42,411 nt of DNA from JBFMCT01 sp046565765 (GTDB taxonomy: Bacteria > Actinomycetota > Acidimicrobiia > Acidimicrobiales > AC-14): contig JBKHXX010000002.1 in the NCBI GenBank assembly GCA_046565765.1, positions 1 through 42,411 on the forward strand. The letters run 5' to 3'. A model generated the notes under the pieces. The model saw nothing but the letters and a program-made list of their open reading frames with translations. It was not told where the DNA came from and made no database searches. Each line of letters opens with the position of its first letter. Within the stretch, counting starts at the first letter, position 1. Below, piece by piece: positions 6,842 through 14,380 of the stretch. Both the position numbers and the translations under genes were made by a program.

Positions 6842-9800
6842 TCACAGTCCGAGATCGAGACCGTGGTCGAGTGCAGGGCCCTCGAGCCCGAGTCCCCGAT
6901 CGACGGTGATCGCTCTCCGCCCGGCGGGGGGAATTCCGTCGAGCCCCTGTCGCTCGACGTCGAGTTCCCAGGCAACAGCCTCGATCTCTCGGTCGAGACG
7001 GTCCAGGCGACGGAGGGCTTCGGGATGGCCAAACCGGAAGTGCTCGTGGGCGAAGTACTGAGCTTCGAGATCCGCCAGCAGCTTCTTGGCCTCGGGCAAC
7101 TCCCGGCGGATTCGCGCCCGCTCCGGCGCGGCCAGGTGCTCAAAGGCGTCCCGTAGCGGTCCCTCGCGCTCGGCCGCTCTTGCCGCCTGCCTGCGCAGCT
7201 GTTGGCGCTCCCTGAGGCCGACGTGCTCGGCCCGAGCGAGACATCCCCGCCATTCGTTCAACGCCTGCTTCCAGGCGATTGCCGCCTCCCCGACCGCAGT
7301 CCCTCGTAGGACGCCCCAGCCGTCCCCCTTCTCCAGCGCCTCCAATTCGTGTTCGAGGCGTCGTACCCGAGCCTCGGTGCTCCTGTAGGCGAAGCCGGGA
7401 TCGGTCGGTATCACGGCTGCCAAGGCGTCCCGTTCGAGGACGAGCCGGGCGTGGCGCACCCGGGCGGGCACCGTTCCGTCGGCCGCCTTTGCCGCCTCCA
7501 CCGCCGGCTCCTCGCGTCCGAACGCTCCCCGGTCGATCGCCCAGCCGATGCGGCGGGACTGCGCCCACGACCACCGCAGGTCGTCCATCGCCTGCTCGAG
7601 CGAGTCGGCCACGACGGAGACCGTCGAGCACTCCTTGGCCCGGCTCATCTTCACGTAGGCCAGCTCCCGGCCGCCGCCGTCCTCCAGGGAGTGGGCCCGG
7701 GCCACCGTCGCCCCCTGGGACCGGTGCACTGTGACGGCGTAACCGTGGGCCAGGTGGTCGGCGGCGAGGTCGTCCCCGGCGAAGCGCTGGATCCGTCCGT
7801 CGTCCATGGTCGCCGCCAGCTCGCCGCGGCGGACGTCGACGGCCAGCACTGTGCCGCACTCGGAGGTGACCATCTGCCCGTCGGCTCCCGGAGCGAGGGT
7901 GACAATGCGGTCGCCGGCCCGGTAGGGCGTCGAGCCGACGAGCAGCTCGGGTCCGGAGAGCCTCCCCATCGCCTCCCACGCCTGGCGGCCCCGCCGGTTC
8001 AGCTCGGCCACGTTCGCTCGACGCCAGGCGTACATCGCCGCGTTCGAGCCGTTCGCCACGTCGCTCTCCCAGCCGGCGACTACGGCGTCGAGGGCCGCGT
8101 CCCGATCGGGCACGACGACGATCCGACCCTCGGCCCCGTACCACGCCACCGCCTTCTCCACCTTGCCAGAACGCAGCTGCTCGAGGGCGACCCGCTCGGC
8201 GGGATCGATCTGACGGACGTTCTCCGACAGCACGTGCACGACGGCGCCGAAGCGGGCAACCAGGGCTTCGAACCCTCCGCCCGGTCCGACGGCGGACAGC
8301 TGAAGGTGGTCGCCCACCATCACCACCTTTGTCCCAGCCTCCCCGCACGCCTCGAGGAAGGCGAGCAGGGCGGCGTCCTCGGTCATGCCGGCCTCGTCCA
8401 GGATCGCCAGGTGCCGGCTCGTCAGCCGGAGGGCGCCGTGCGAGATGCGCCAGTTGAGCGACGCCAGTGTGCGGCTCTCGGCAATGCCCGCCTCCCGCCC
8501 GAGCGTCCGGGCGGCCTGTCCCGACGTCGATGTGCCCACCACCTCGTAGCCCGCGGCTTCGAAGGCCTCGCGCACGGCGGCAAGGGCCGTGGTCTTTCCC
8601 GAACCCGCCACCCCCACGACCAGCTCGACGCCCCGACCCGACGTGAGGATCTCCTGGACCGCCTTCCGCTGGCCGGCGGTAAGAGGACGGCCGAGCGACG
8701 CTTCCGCCCGAGCCACCGCCGCCTCGGCCTCCTCACAGGACACCGCCGCCCCGTCCCGGCGCCGGGCCTGCGACTCCACGGAGCGGGCGATCGCCTGCTC
8801 GCGGGCGATGGTGGTGGCGGTGGCGTACGCCCGCTGGTGCGCTCCGGCGACGGCCAGGAGAGGAACGGCCTCAGGGTCGGCCAGCGTCCGTTCGACGGCG
8901 CGGGGAAGCTCGGACAGCCTCCGTCCGTACAGCTCGGGGGCCACGGCCACGATCACGTCCCGCTTGGTGAACACCTTGCGGACCGCCAAGGGGCCGTCGG
9001 GTGCCAGGGACACTTCAGCCACCGCCCGCAGCTCGGCCCTGCTCAGCTCGGGGTCCGGCATGCGGAGCTCCCGCGCCGCCCTGTCGACCTCGGCGGCGAT
9101 CCGCTCGACGCTCCATCCCACCTCGCCGATCTCGGCGACCCAGCGGGCCAGCAGCTCGCCGACCGGCGTGTGCCGCTTCGGGTCCCGCGTGTTGCGGGCG
9201 GCAACGTTGCGGGCGCGGTAGGAGTGGTAGCCGGTCCGGTCCATCTCGGCCTGAATCTCGGCCGCCCGCTTGGAGTGGAGGTCCATCACCTCGTCGGGCA
9301 CGCCAGCGATGGCCCAGTGCCCCAGGCGCCCCGACGGTCCGCGGTCGGGGACGATGCCGTAGCCCAGCTCGACCGCCCGCTGCGCAGCGGCCACGCGGCC
9401 GACCATCGTCGCGGCGTGGACGTGCTCGCGCCACAGGGCCGTGTCCGCCGCCTTCCAGCCGCCTTTGGCGTCGTCCATGCGGACGAGGTTGGCGACGAGC
9501 ACGTGGTCGTGCGGACAGGGATCTCCAGCCCTTGAGGTGGCGTGGCGCGTGCTGGCGTAGATCATGCCCTGGGTCGGCGTCCGCTCGGCTCCCCGCCCCC
9601 GGCGCCCTCCAATCTCACGGGTGAGCTGGTCGAGGTAGGCGAGGGTGGCGTCGCGCTCGGCGTCCATGATGCGGTGCATGTCCTCGGCCCGGCCGATCAC
9701 GCCCAACTCGGCGACCGACTTGTGGGCGGAGATCACCAGCTCGAGACCGGGCCGTTTGGTGCGCACGAGGCGCTCTCCCGTAGTGGGGTCACACGCCCCG

Positions 9801-10009
9801 CCGGGACCGAAGACGAACTCGTACTGCTCGTAGGTGACCGCTCCCTCCAGGCCGAGAGCGTCAGCTCCTCGACCGCCCCACAGCAGGGGCGTCTCGCCTC
9901 GCGAGGCGTAGTAGGCAAGTGCCTGAGCGGGGTGGTCGTCGCCGCGAGCGAGCACGGTCTTGCGGTGGTACTCGACCGAGTCGATCCCCATCATCCGCAT
10001 CCAGGCCAC
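6842..10009 (-). CDS. MobF-family relaxase-helicase (TrwC/TraI-like)
   Basis: A protein of about 1055 aa that nicks one oriT strand, stays bound to its 5' end and unwinds the DNA for transfer. The N-terminal relaxase domain has paired tyrosines (Tyr33-Tyr34, in ALAYYASRGE) and a metal-binding histidine set (His156, and His167/His169 in PHDHVLVAN). The helicase part is RecD-like: Walker A GVAGSGKTT near 465, Walker B ILDEAG near 535, and the UvrD-C-type motif TVHRSQGAT near 760. A charged helical tail follows. GTG 10009 is preferred because GGGAGGG lies 9 nt upstream; the TTG at 10030 lies just outside that site. All key motifs are present. No coupling protein or secretion gene is nearby, and the oriT-like region lies directly upstream. 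Confidence 0.93.
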   Translation of the reverse strand: MAWMRMMGIDSVEYHRKTVLARGDDHPAQALAYYASRGETPLLWGGRGADALGLEGAVTYEQYEFVFGPGGACDPTTGERLVRTKRPGLELVISAHKSVAELGVIGRAEDMHRIMDAERDATLAYLDQLTREIGGRRGRGAERTPTQGMIYASTRHATSRAGDPCPHDHVLVANLVRMDDAKGGWKAADTALWREHVHAATMVGRVAAAQRAVELGYGIVPDRGPSGRLGHWAIAGVPDEVMDLHSKRAAEIQAEMDRTGYHSYRARNVAARNTRDPKRHTPVGELLARWVAEIGEVGWSVERIAAEVDRAARELRMPDPELSRAELRAVAEVSLAPDGPLAVRKVFTKRDVIVAVAPELYGRRLSELPRAVERTLADPEAVPLLAVAGAHQRAYATATTIAREQAIARSVESQARRRDGAAVSCEEAEAAVARAEASLGRPLTAGQRKAVQEILTSGRGVELVVGVAGSGKTTALAAVREAFEAAGYEVVGTSTSGQAARTLGREAGIAESRTLASLNWRISHGALRLTSRHLAILDEAGMTEDAALLAFLEACGEAGTKVVMVGDHLQLSAVGPGGGFEALVARFGAVVHVLSENVRQIDPAERVALEQLRSGKVEKAVAWYGAEGRIVVVPDRDAALDAVVAGWESDVANGSNAAMYAWRRANVAELNRRGRQAWEAMGRLSGPELLVGSTPYRAGDRIVTLAPGADGQMVTSECGTVLAVDVRRGELAATMDDGRIQRFAGDDLAADHLAHGYAVTVHRSQGATVARAHSLEDGGGRELAYVKMSRAKECSTVSVVADSLEQAMDDLRWSWAQSRRIGWAIDRGAFGREEPAVEAAKAADGTVPARVRHARLVLERDALAAVIPTDPGFAYRSTEARVRRLEHELEALEKGDGWGVLRGTAVGEAAIAWKQALNEWRGCLARAEHVGLRERQQLRRQAARAAEREGPLRDAFEHLAAPERARIRRELPEAKKLLADLEAQYFAHEHFRFGHPEALRRLDRLDREIEAVAWELDVERQGLDGIPPAGRRAITVDRGLGLEGPALDHGLDLGL

Positions 10010-10397
10010 AGGCGCATTCCCTCCCGGCAACCGAATGGTTGCAAACGTGTTCCGGCAGTTTTCGGAGTATGCCGACGGTCAGTCGTGCTGTAAAGGACCT
10101 ATAGGCCGATCGGGTTAAGTCGGTATCCAGCGGTCATGATTGGTCATGTTTATGAGAATCTAGGCCGTCGAGGTGCATGGCGGTCACCTTCGGTTACGAG
10201 AGGTCACTCGTGGAGAGATCGTGCTTGTGGCCGAGTGGGGCCCGGCTGATGGCGCGTTCGCCTGCCGCTGCTTCCTATCGGTCCGCTACCTCATCCGTCG
10301 CGTGGCGAGCGATCTTCCTGAGATTTTTTCGTCCTCAGTGTCATTTTCGGGCGGTCTGGTCCACCAGTAGTGGAGGAAGGAGCATCGCGGTGGTGCT
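10010..10397. other. Upstream region of the relaxase, no gene
   Basis: About 390 nt between the relaxase start and the oriT-like hairpins. It is divergent between the relaxase and the HTH gene and so should hold both promoters. I see no convincing coding region. Confidence 0.4.
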
Positions 10398-10510
10398 CCG
10401 CACCCTCGCTACGGGTGCGGTCGTCAGGAGCGCGTCCTGGACGATTTTCGAAAATCTCTGTCCGATTCGGGCTTCGGGCGCACCCGTAGTGGTGCGTAAC
10501 GGAGAGCACC
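10398..10510 (+). other. Candidate origin of transfer (oriT)
   Basis: Three inverted repeats are packed into 100 nt beside the relaxase gene. CCGCACCC and GGGTGCGG at 10398-10420 form a perfect 8-bp stem with a 7-nt loop. GATTTTCGAAAATC at 10443-10456 is a perfect palindrome. CGCACC-CGTAGT-GGTGCG at 10479-10496 is followed by TAACGGA. The last closely resembles the hairpin beside the nic site of the MobF plasmid R388 (GCGCACC, a short loop, GGTGCG, then TA), as I recall it. Nicking would be expected just 3' of this stem on the plus strand. Hairpin sequence, relaxase family and position agree, but the exact nic site cannot be read. Confidence 0.6.
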
Positions 10511-10540
10511 CATGCCGGTGCCAGCAACTGGAGGACGAAT

Positions 10541-10804
10541 ATGTGTGACCACGGTCCCGACCGCGTACTCGTGGACATGACGTGGGTAGCCGCTCGACTC
10601 GCCGTCACCCCCCGAATGGTTCGCCGGCTTGTCCAGAACCGACGGATCCAGCATTACAAGGTCAGCGGACGGATCCGCTTCGACCCCGCCGACGTGGAGC
10701 GCTTCATCGAGGAATCTCGGCGGCCGAGCGTGAACGAGGGCGCGACGTCAGGCCGCCCGTCCGCCTCGTCGTCGCCGCTCAGCCGGCCTCGCTGCGCCAG
10801 CTGA
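10541..10804 (+). CDS. Helix-turn-helix excisionase-like protein
   Basis: An 87-aa protein from ATG 10541, with GGAGG at 10530-10534. Residues 8-60 form a winged HTH of the MerR/excisionase type: WVAARLAVTPRMVRRLVQ, then RRIQHYKVSGRIRF and a closing DVERFIEE helix. Such proteins bend the attachment arms and steer the integrase toward excision, or regulate the element. The Ser/Pro/Arg-rich tail is probably unstructured. It lies next to the oriT region and is divergent from the relaxase. The phased CCACAAG repeats at the element end are candidate binding sites. Confidence 0.75.
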   Translation: MCDHGPDRVLVDMTWVAARLAVTPRMVRRLVQNRRIQHYKVSGRIRFDPADVERFIEESRRPSVNEGATSGRPSASSSPLSRPRCAS

Positions 10805-10811
10805 GGAGCCT

Positions 10812-11087
10812 CTAGCGCGGTCGATAGACATCGGCTCGGTGATCGATGCGCAGAACGGCGACGACGCGCCTTTCGTCGTCGATCTCGTAGACGACGCGGT
10901 AGGGACCACGACGAGCGGCCCATAGCCCGGCAAGCTCGCGCTGGAGCGGATGGCCGACACGGCGCGGGCTCTCAGCAAGCGGCCCAACCATGAACTCGAC
11001 GATCGCGGCAGCCGCCGCCTCAGGGAGTCGAGCGAGCGATCGCTCGGCCGAGGGCGCCACGACGAGCCGGTACCCCGGCTCATTCAC
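10812..11087 (-). CDS. RelE/ParE-superfamily toxin
   Basis: A 91-aa basic protein with the RelE layout: an N-terminal strand and helix (LVVAPSAERSLARLP), a central LWAARRGPYRVVYEID strand-turn with the Arg/Tyr pattern of ribosome-dependent mRNA interferases, and a C-terminal strand VAVLRIDHRADVYR. Its start overlaps the antitoxin gene by 4 nt (11084-11087), so antitoxin is translated first. Expected activity is cleavage of mRNA at the ribosome, with a stabilising role for the mobile element. Confidence 0.88.
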   Translation of the reverse strand: MNEPGYRLVVAPSAERSLARLPEAAAAAIVEFMVGPLAESPRRVGHPLQRELAGLWAARRGPYRVVYEIDDERRVVAVLRIDHRADVYRPR

Positions 11088-11356
11088 CTACCCAGGTACT
11101 TGGCGCGGAGCTCGTCGACGGAGAAGGAGCGGCCGGCGCGCAGGTCCTCGCGGGCCGCAGCGATGTCCTCCAAGGCCTCGGGGTCGGACAAGAGGTCGAG
11201 CGTGTCCTCCAGCGCCTCGAGATCAGCGGGACTCATGATGACGGCGGCGGGGCGACCGTTGCGTGTCAGCACAACTCGCTCGTGCTCCCGCTCGACGCGG
11301 TCGACGATCTCGGACAGGTGGGCCTTGATCTCGGCCAGCGGGAGCGTTTCGGGCAT
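11084..11356 (-). CDS. Phd/YefM-type antitoxin
   Basis: A 90-aa acidic protein. Residues 1-50 show the Phd/YefM DNA-binding fold (LPLAEIKAHLSEIVDRVE, RVVLTRNGRPAAVI, then SPADLEALE), and the C-terminal half (LRAGRSFSVDELRAKYLGR) would wrap the toxin. The frame opens at ATG 11374, but a perfect TATAAT (11369-11364) overlaps those six extra codons. I therefore prefer ATG 11356, which gives a leaderless mRNA. It forms an overlapping pair with the RelE-like toxin and probably represses its own promoter. Confidence 0.85.
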   Translation of the reverse strand: MPETLPLAEIKAHLSEIVDRVEREHERVVLTRNGRPAAVIMSPADLEALEDTLDLLSDPEALEDIAAAREDLRAGRSFSVDELRAKYLGR

Positions 11357-11363
11357 GACCACA

Positions 11364-11369
11364 ATTATA
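11364..11369 (-). promoter_or_regulatory. -10 element TATAAT for the toxin-antitoxin operon
   Basis: The minus strand reads GACTATAATTGTGGTCATGCC. The consensus hexamer ends 7 nt before ATG 11356, so transcription would start at or next to the start codon (leaderless). No clear -35 box is visible, which is common in Actinobacteria. Confidence 0.5.
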
Positions 11370-11431
11370 GTCATCGCCCAAGGCTGAGGGACGAGAACGC
11401 TAAGCGCGAGCGGGCGTTGCGACGGCGAAGC

Positions 11432-12790
11432 TCAACCAACTCCCTCCTCCGTAGTTCCGACGCCATGTCGAGCTGCGAATTCCAGCACGCGTGCGTCCAC
11501 GTGCCGCTTGCGAATCCGACCCTCGCCGTCGATCTGGCGGAGCTCAGGGAAGCCCGCTGCCTGGACGACGGCCTGAGCGAGCAGGCGGGCACTGAGAAGC
11601 AGGTTGCCGACAGCTTCGTGCATTGCCGTCAGATCCAGCGTTCGATCAACCGCGAGCGGCAAGGCGATATCTCGCCGACCCAATCGCTGAACGCGACCCC
11701 ATCTCTCGCCGCCACCGATGGTTGTCAGGCGGATTTGGTGGTCTCCATTCGTCGAAAGCGCGAGACGTGCTTCCACCGGGCCGCTCGCACCACTGCGTTC
11801 AACAGCGAAGTAGACGAGGAGATCCAACATGTCAACGACCCTTGCAGTCAGCTCTTCATCGAACAGGATGAAGGCCGAGCGATCCGGCTCCTCGCTCCCA
11901 CCCTCCTGTGCCTGGAGGATCCGGCGCACAACAACGCCGCTCCCGTCTGTGTGCAGCTCCCCATACGCGTAGAGTGCCCGCTGCTCGGCGTCGCTGTCGG
12001 CCGAGTCGCGGCTCGCGACGACAAACCGGTCGAGACCCGGCTCGACGCGCAAACCGCTGAGCGAGTGCTCCCCAAAGAGACCAATGCGACTGGTTCGATC
12101 TCCAAACCAGTCGTCCATCTCGCGAATCGAGCGTTGGTCGACCGAACCGCGGCCCGGCACTAGGGGAACGAGCGACAGGGACAGGAGGAGCAACTGCTCG
12201 CCCATGTGGGCGAGACCCTCCTCCGTGATGGAGACCAGTCGGCGTCGTCGATCGTCGAGCCCTAGAAATCGCTGACGGTACCCGCTCGCGATCTCGGGTT
12301 CGCCGAGGTAGCGCGTTTGGCTGCCGTCTCGGACGGGGTACAGCAGACGCTTTTGACCGGGCTTGACGAGCGCGTGCGGAGCTCCGGGACTCGGAGGCAC
12401 GAGGATGAGGACGAAGGCACGATCTGTTCCTTCGATAGGAGCAATTATCAAGTCGTAGAACGGAAAGGGACTTGTCCAGGCAGACACCACGGCACGCATC
12501 CACAAGAGCTCCCCTTCGTCCACGACTACGCCCGTCGCACCTGTCGGCTTTCCTTGGGCATCCTCTTCCACGCCGATGATGATCGCTCCGCCGAGATGGT
12601 TTGCGAGAGCACACACGTCCTTGGCCAACTCGCTTCGGCCCTCGCTGCCATGGTCGTAGAGCTCGCCTTTCCAATCGAGCTGTGAGAACTCCGCCAACCC
12701 AGCGTTCGCAGCCTGTGTGATCGCTTCTGCGCATGATTCGTCGAGCGGTCGGCCGAGGACCGCCTCCACACCTGGTATCCGAACGGCCAC
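11432..12790 (-). CDS. AlbA_2 (Schlafen-type) domain protein
   Basis: A 452-aa protein starting at GTG 12790, with GGAGG 6 nt upstream. Residues 35-170 match the AlbA_2 / divergent AAA_4 fold: FSQLDWKGELYDHG, then SELAKDVCALANHLGGAI and IGVEED, with the acidic residue and the A-N-x-x-G-G loop typical of the family. In Schlafen proteins this fold cuts tRNA or rRNA; bacterial members are found in regulators and defence loci. The remaining 280 residues (with a GERWGRVQRLGRRDIALP segment) are not recognised and contain no winged-helix repeat that I can see. It sits between the toxin-antitoxin pair and integrase 2 as element cargo. Confidence 0.75.
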   Translation of the reverse strand: MAVRIPGVEAVLGRPLDESCAEAITQAANAGLAEFSQLDWKGELYDHGSEGRSELAKDVCALANHLGGAIIIGVEEDAQGKPTGATGVVVDEGELLWMRAVVSAWTSPFPFYDLIIAPIEGTDRAFVLILVPPSPGAPHALVKPGQKRLLYPVRDGSQTRYLGEPEIASGYRQRFLGLDDRRRRLVSITEEGLAHMGEQLLLLSLSLVPLVPGRGSVDQRSIREMDDWFGDRTSRIGLFGEHSLSGLRVEPGLDRFVVASRDSADSDAEQRALYAYGELHTDGSGVVVRRILQAQEGGSEEPDRSAFILFDEELTARVVDMLDLLVYFAVERSGASGPVEARLALSTNGDHQIRLTTIGGGERWGRVQRLGRRDIALPLAVDRTLDLTAMHEAVGNLLLSARLLAQAVVQAAGFPELRQIDGEGRIRKRHVDARVLEFAARHGVGTTEEGVG

Positions 12791-12905
12791 CTAGTACCTC
12801 CATTCGGTCCATCGGCGCCAGGACCATGTGCCCGCCTTACAAAGTAGGGGTGATTGCGAGGCTTTCGACTGGCCCCCCGCCACACGGTCCTCTAGAGCCA
12901 GGAAT

Positions 12906-14060
12906 TCAGTCGAACAGCGCTGCGCCGATCTTGTCGGCCGCTTCTCGCTGCATGGTGGGGGTGACGTGGCTGTAGAGGTTCGTGAACAGAGTCGGGTCGG
13001 CGTGACCGAGACGCTCGGCGGCGACCTTGGGCGGCACGCCATTGGCGAGCATCAGGGTGGCGCACGTGTGGCGGAGTCCGTGAGCGGTCAGTCTCGGCAG
13101 GCCCATCTCCACCGTCATTCGCCCGAGCAGCTTGGAGAGGTTCACGGGGTGGTACGGCCCGCCGGTCGCTCGGGTGAACACGTGGTCGGTCTCCATGTAG
13201 TTGGGGGCCGCCAGCCGCTCCTCGGTCTGCAGCTTGCGCTGGGCCCGCAGCACCCGCACGAGTCCGTCGTCCAGATCGACGGTCCGAACGGCATCTCGGC
13301 TCTTGCCTGAGGACGGGACCATGTTGTAGCCGAGGCCCGAGACGAACTCGACCACGTGCACCTGCCGGCGCTCAAGGTCGACGTTGGGCCACCGCAACGA
13401 CACCAGCTCGCCGATCCGCAGCCCCGACCCGAGCAGGAAGGCCCAGATCGGGTAGGTCCGGTCGCCCTCCATCAGGCCGAGGAACTGGCGCGCTTCCTCC
13501 GGCGTCCAGTGGCGAGGGATCGACCGTGCCGCCCGCGGGGGGCGGGCGGCGGCAAGTGGGTTGACGGCGATCACGCCCAGGTCGACGGCGAGCTTCATGG
13601 CGCCGGAGAACGGGGCGCGTGCGCGCTTGACCGTGTTCGGTGCCAGCCCCTTGCCGTTCTTGACCCCTCCGCCTTTCATCAGGTTCCGCTGCCAGGCGAC
13701 CACCACCTCGGGCGTGATGTCCCGCACCTTCCGCGAGCCGAGCAGTGGGCGGATGTACGACTCGGAGTAGTTGCGGTAGTCGAAGCGGGTCTTCGGTGCC
13801 AGGCGGGCGTCGGCGTCCAAGCCGTCGAGGTACAGGTCCAGGAGCTCGTTCACCGTCATCAGCTTCGAGCTGGGTCGCAGCTGTCCTCTGTCGACCTTGG
13901 CTAGCAGCTCACGGCGTTCTCGGCTCGCTTCGCCGGCAGTCCGGTAACCACGCTTCGTGATCTGCACCCGCTTGCCGGTCAGCGGATCAGAGCCGAGCGT
14001 GACCTTGAAGTACCAACCACCGCGTCCGTCCTGGTAGACGCCCTGAGGTCTCTTCGGCAT
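12906..14060 (-). CDS. Tyrosine-type site-specific integrase (copy 2, element A)
   Basis: A 384-aa tyrosine recombinase from ATG 14060, with AGGAGG just upstream. The arm-binding region spans 1-60, the core-binding domain 68-165 and the catalytic domain 175-384, with Arg215, Lys253, His327/Arg330 (TAHGLRHT), His353 and nucleophile Tyr363 (NLYSHV). It lies about 115 nt from the 3' end of the tRNA-Arg it targets, facing away. It is collinear with integrase 1 at 1178-2356, and long stretches such as the segment around the catalytic Arg are identical. The two elements therefore share a target and probably attachment sites. Confidence 0.95.
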   Translation of the reverse strand: MPKRPQGVYQDGRGGWYFKVTLGSDPLTGKRVQITKRGYRTAGEASRERRELLAKVDRGQLRPSSKLMTVNELLDLYLDGLDADARLAPKTRFDYRNYSESYIRPLLGSRKVRDITPEVVVAWQRNLMKGGGVKNGKGLAPNTVKRARAPFSGAMKLAVDLGVIAVNPLAAARPPRAARSIPRHWTPEEARQFLGLMEGDRTYPIWAFLLGSGLRIGELVSLRWPNVDLERRQVHVVEFVSGLGYNMVPSSGKSRDAVRTVDLDDGLVRVLRAQRKLQTEERLAAPNYMETDHVFTRATGGPYHPVNLSKLLGRMTVEMGLPRLTAHGLRHTCATLMLANGVPPKVAAERLGHADPTLFTNLYSHVTPTMQREAADKIGAALFD

Positions 14061-14088
14061 GCCGTTTGCCTCCTGAGAACACCGTTCC

Positions 14089-14118
14089 GGTTCTCACCGG
14101 TTCTCACGATGTTCTCAC
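14089..14118 (+). repeat. Three direct GTTCTCAC repeats upstream of integrase 2
   Basis: GGTTCTCAC at 14089-14097 and 14099-14107 and TGTTCTCAC at 14110-14118. Spacing and sequence match the set at 2384-2413. With 2656-2676 they would make up the two arms of the element A attP. Confidence 0.6.
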
Positions 14119-14177
14119 GGGGCCTTCTCAGGGGCAACGGTTAGGGCGTAAATTGCCTCTGACCTGCACTCATGTAG

Positions 14178-14250
14178 CGCGCTGGGAGGGATTCGAACCC
14201 CCAACCTTCTGATCCGTAGTCAGATGCTCTATCCGTTGAGCTACCAGCGC
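14178..14250 (-). tRNA. tRNA-Arg(ACG), integration target
   Basis: On the minus strand a full cloverleaf is seen. The acceptor GCGCTGG pairs with CCAGCGC. The anticodon stem TCTGA/TCAGA encloses the loop CTACGGA, giving anticodon ACG, and the T arm reads GGGGGTTCGAATCCC. CCA is not encoded. The 3' part (14177-14219) is the 43-bp sequence duplicated at 2472-2514, so the intact gene was rebuilt by the incoming element. Confidence 0.95.
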
Positions 14251-14380
14251 AGGTTGGGGTTCCAGCCTACCCCGCCGTGGCGTCCGCCACGGCGGCCGGT
14301 AGCTGTTCGAGACACGTATTGATCAGCGGCTCACTACGAACCACATTCTCACTCAACGTCAGAGCGGGGGGACGCCAACT

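Larger units (their letters stand above)
2515..14219. mobile_element. Integrative and mobilizable element (element A) in tRNA-Arg(ACG)
   Basis: The 11.7-kb segment is bounded by the two 43-bp copies of the tRNA-Arg 3' end (2472-2514 and 14177-14219). The integrase lies next to the intact tRNA, as is typical. It carries an excisionase-like HTH gene, a MobF relaxase and an oriT-like hairpin region. Cargo is a toxin-antitoxin pair, an AlbA_2 protein, DUF262 plus RelA/SpoT, and a divergent HEPN-like gene. I find no coupling protein, VirB4 or other conjugation genes, so it should be mobilizable and not self-transmissible. The 3.0-6.4 kb cargo is visibly more AT-rich than the backbone to the right of the tRNA. 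Confidence 0.85.

Noticed and set aside
7349..9535. 728-residue plus-strand frame opposite the relaxase
   Set aside because: It is antisense to a relaxase with all catalytic motifs, so it is a shadow.
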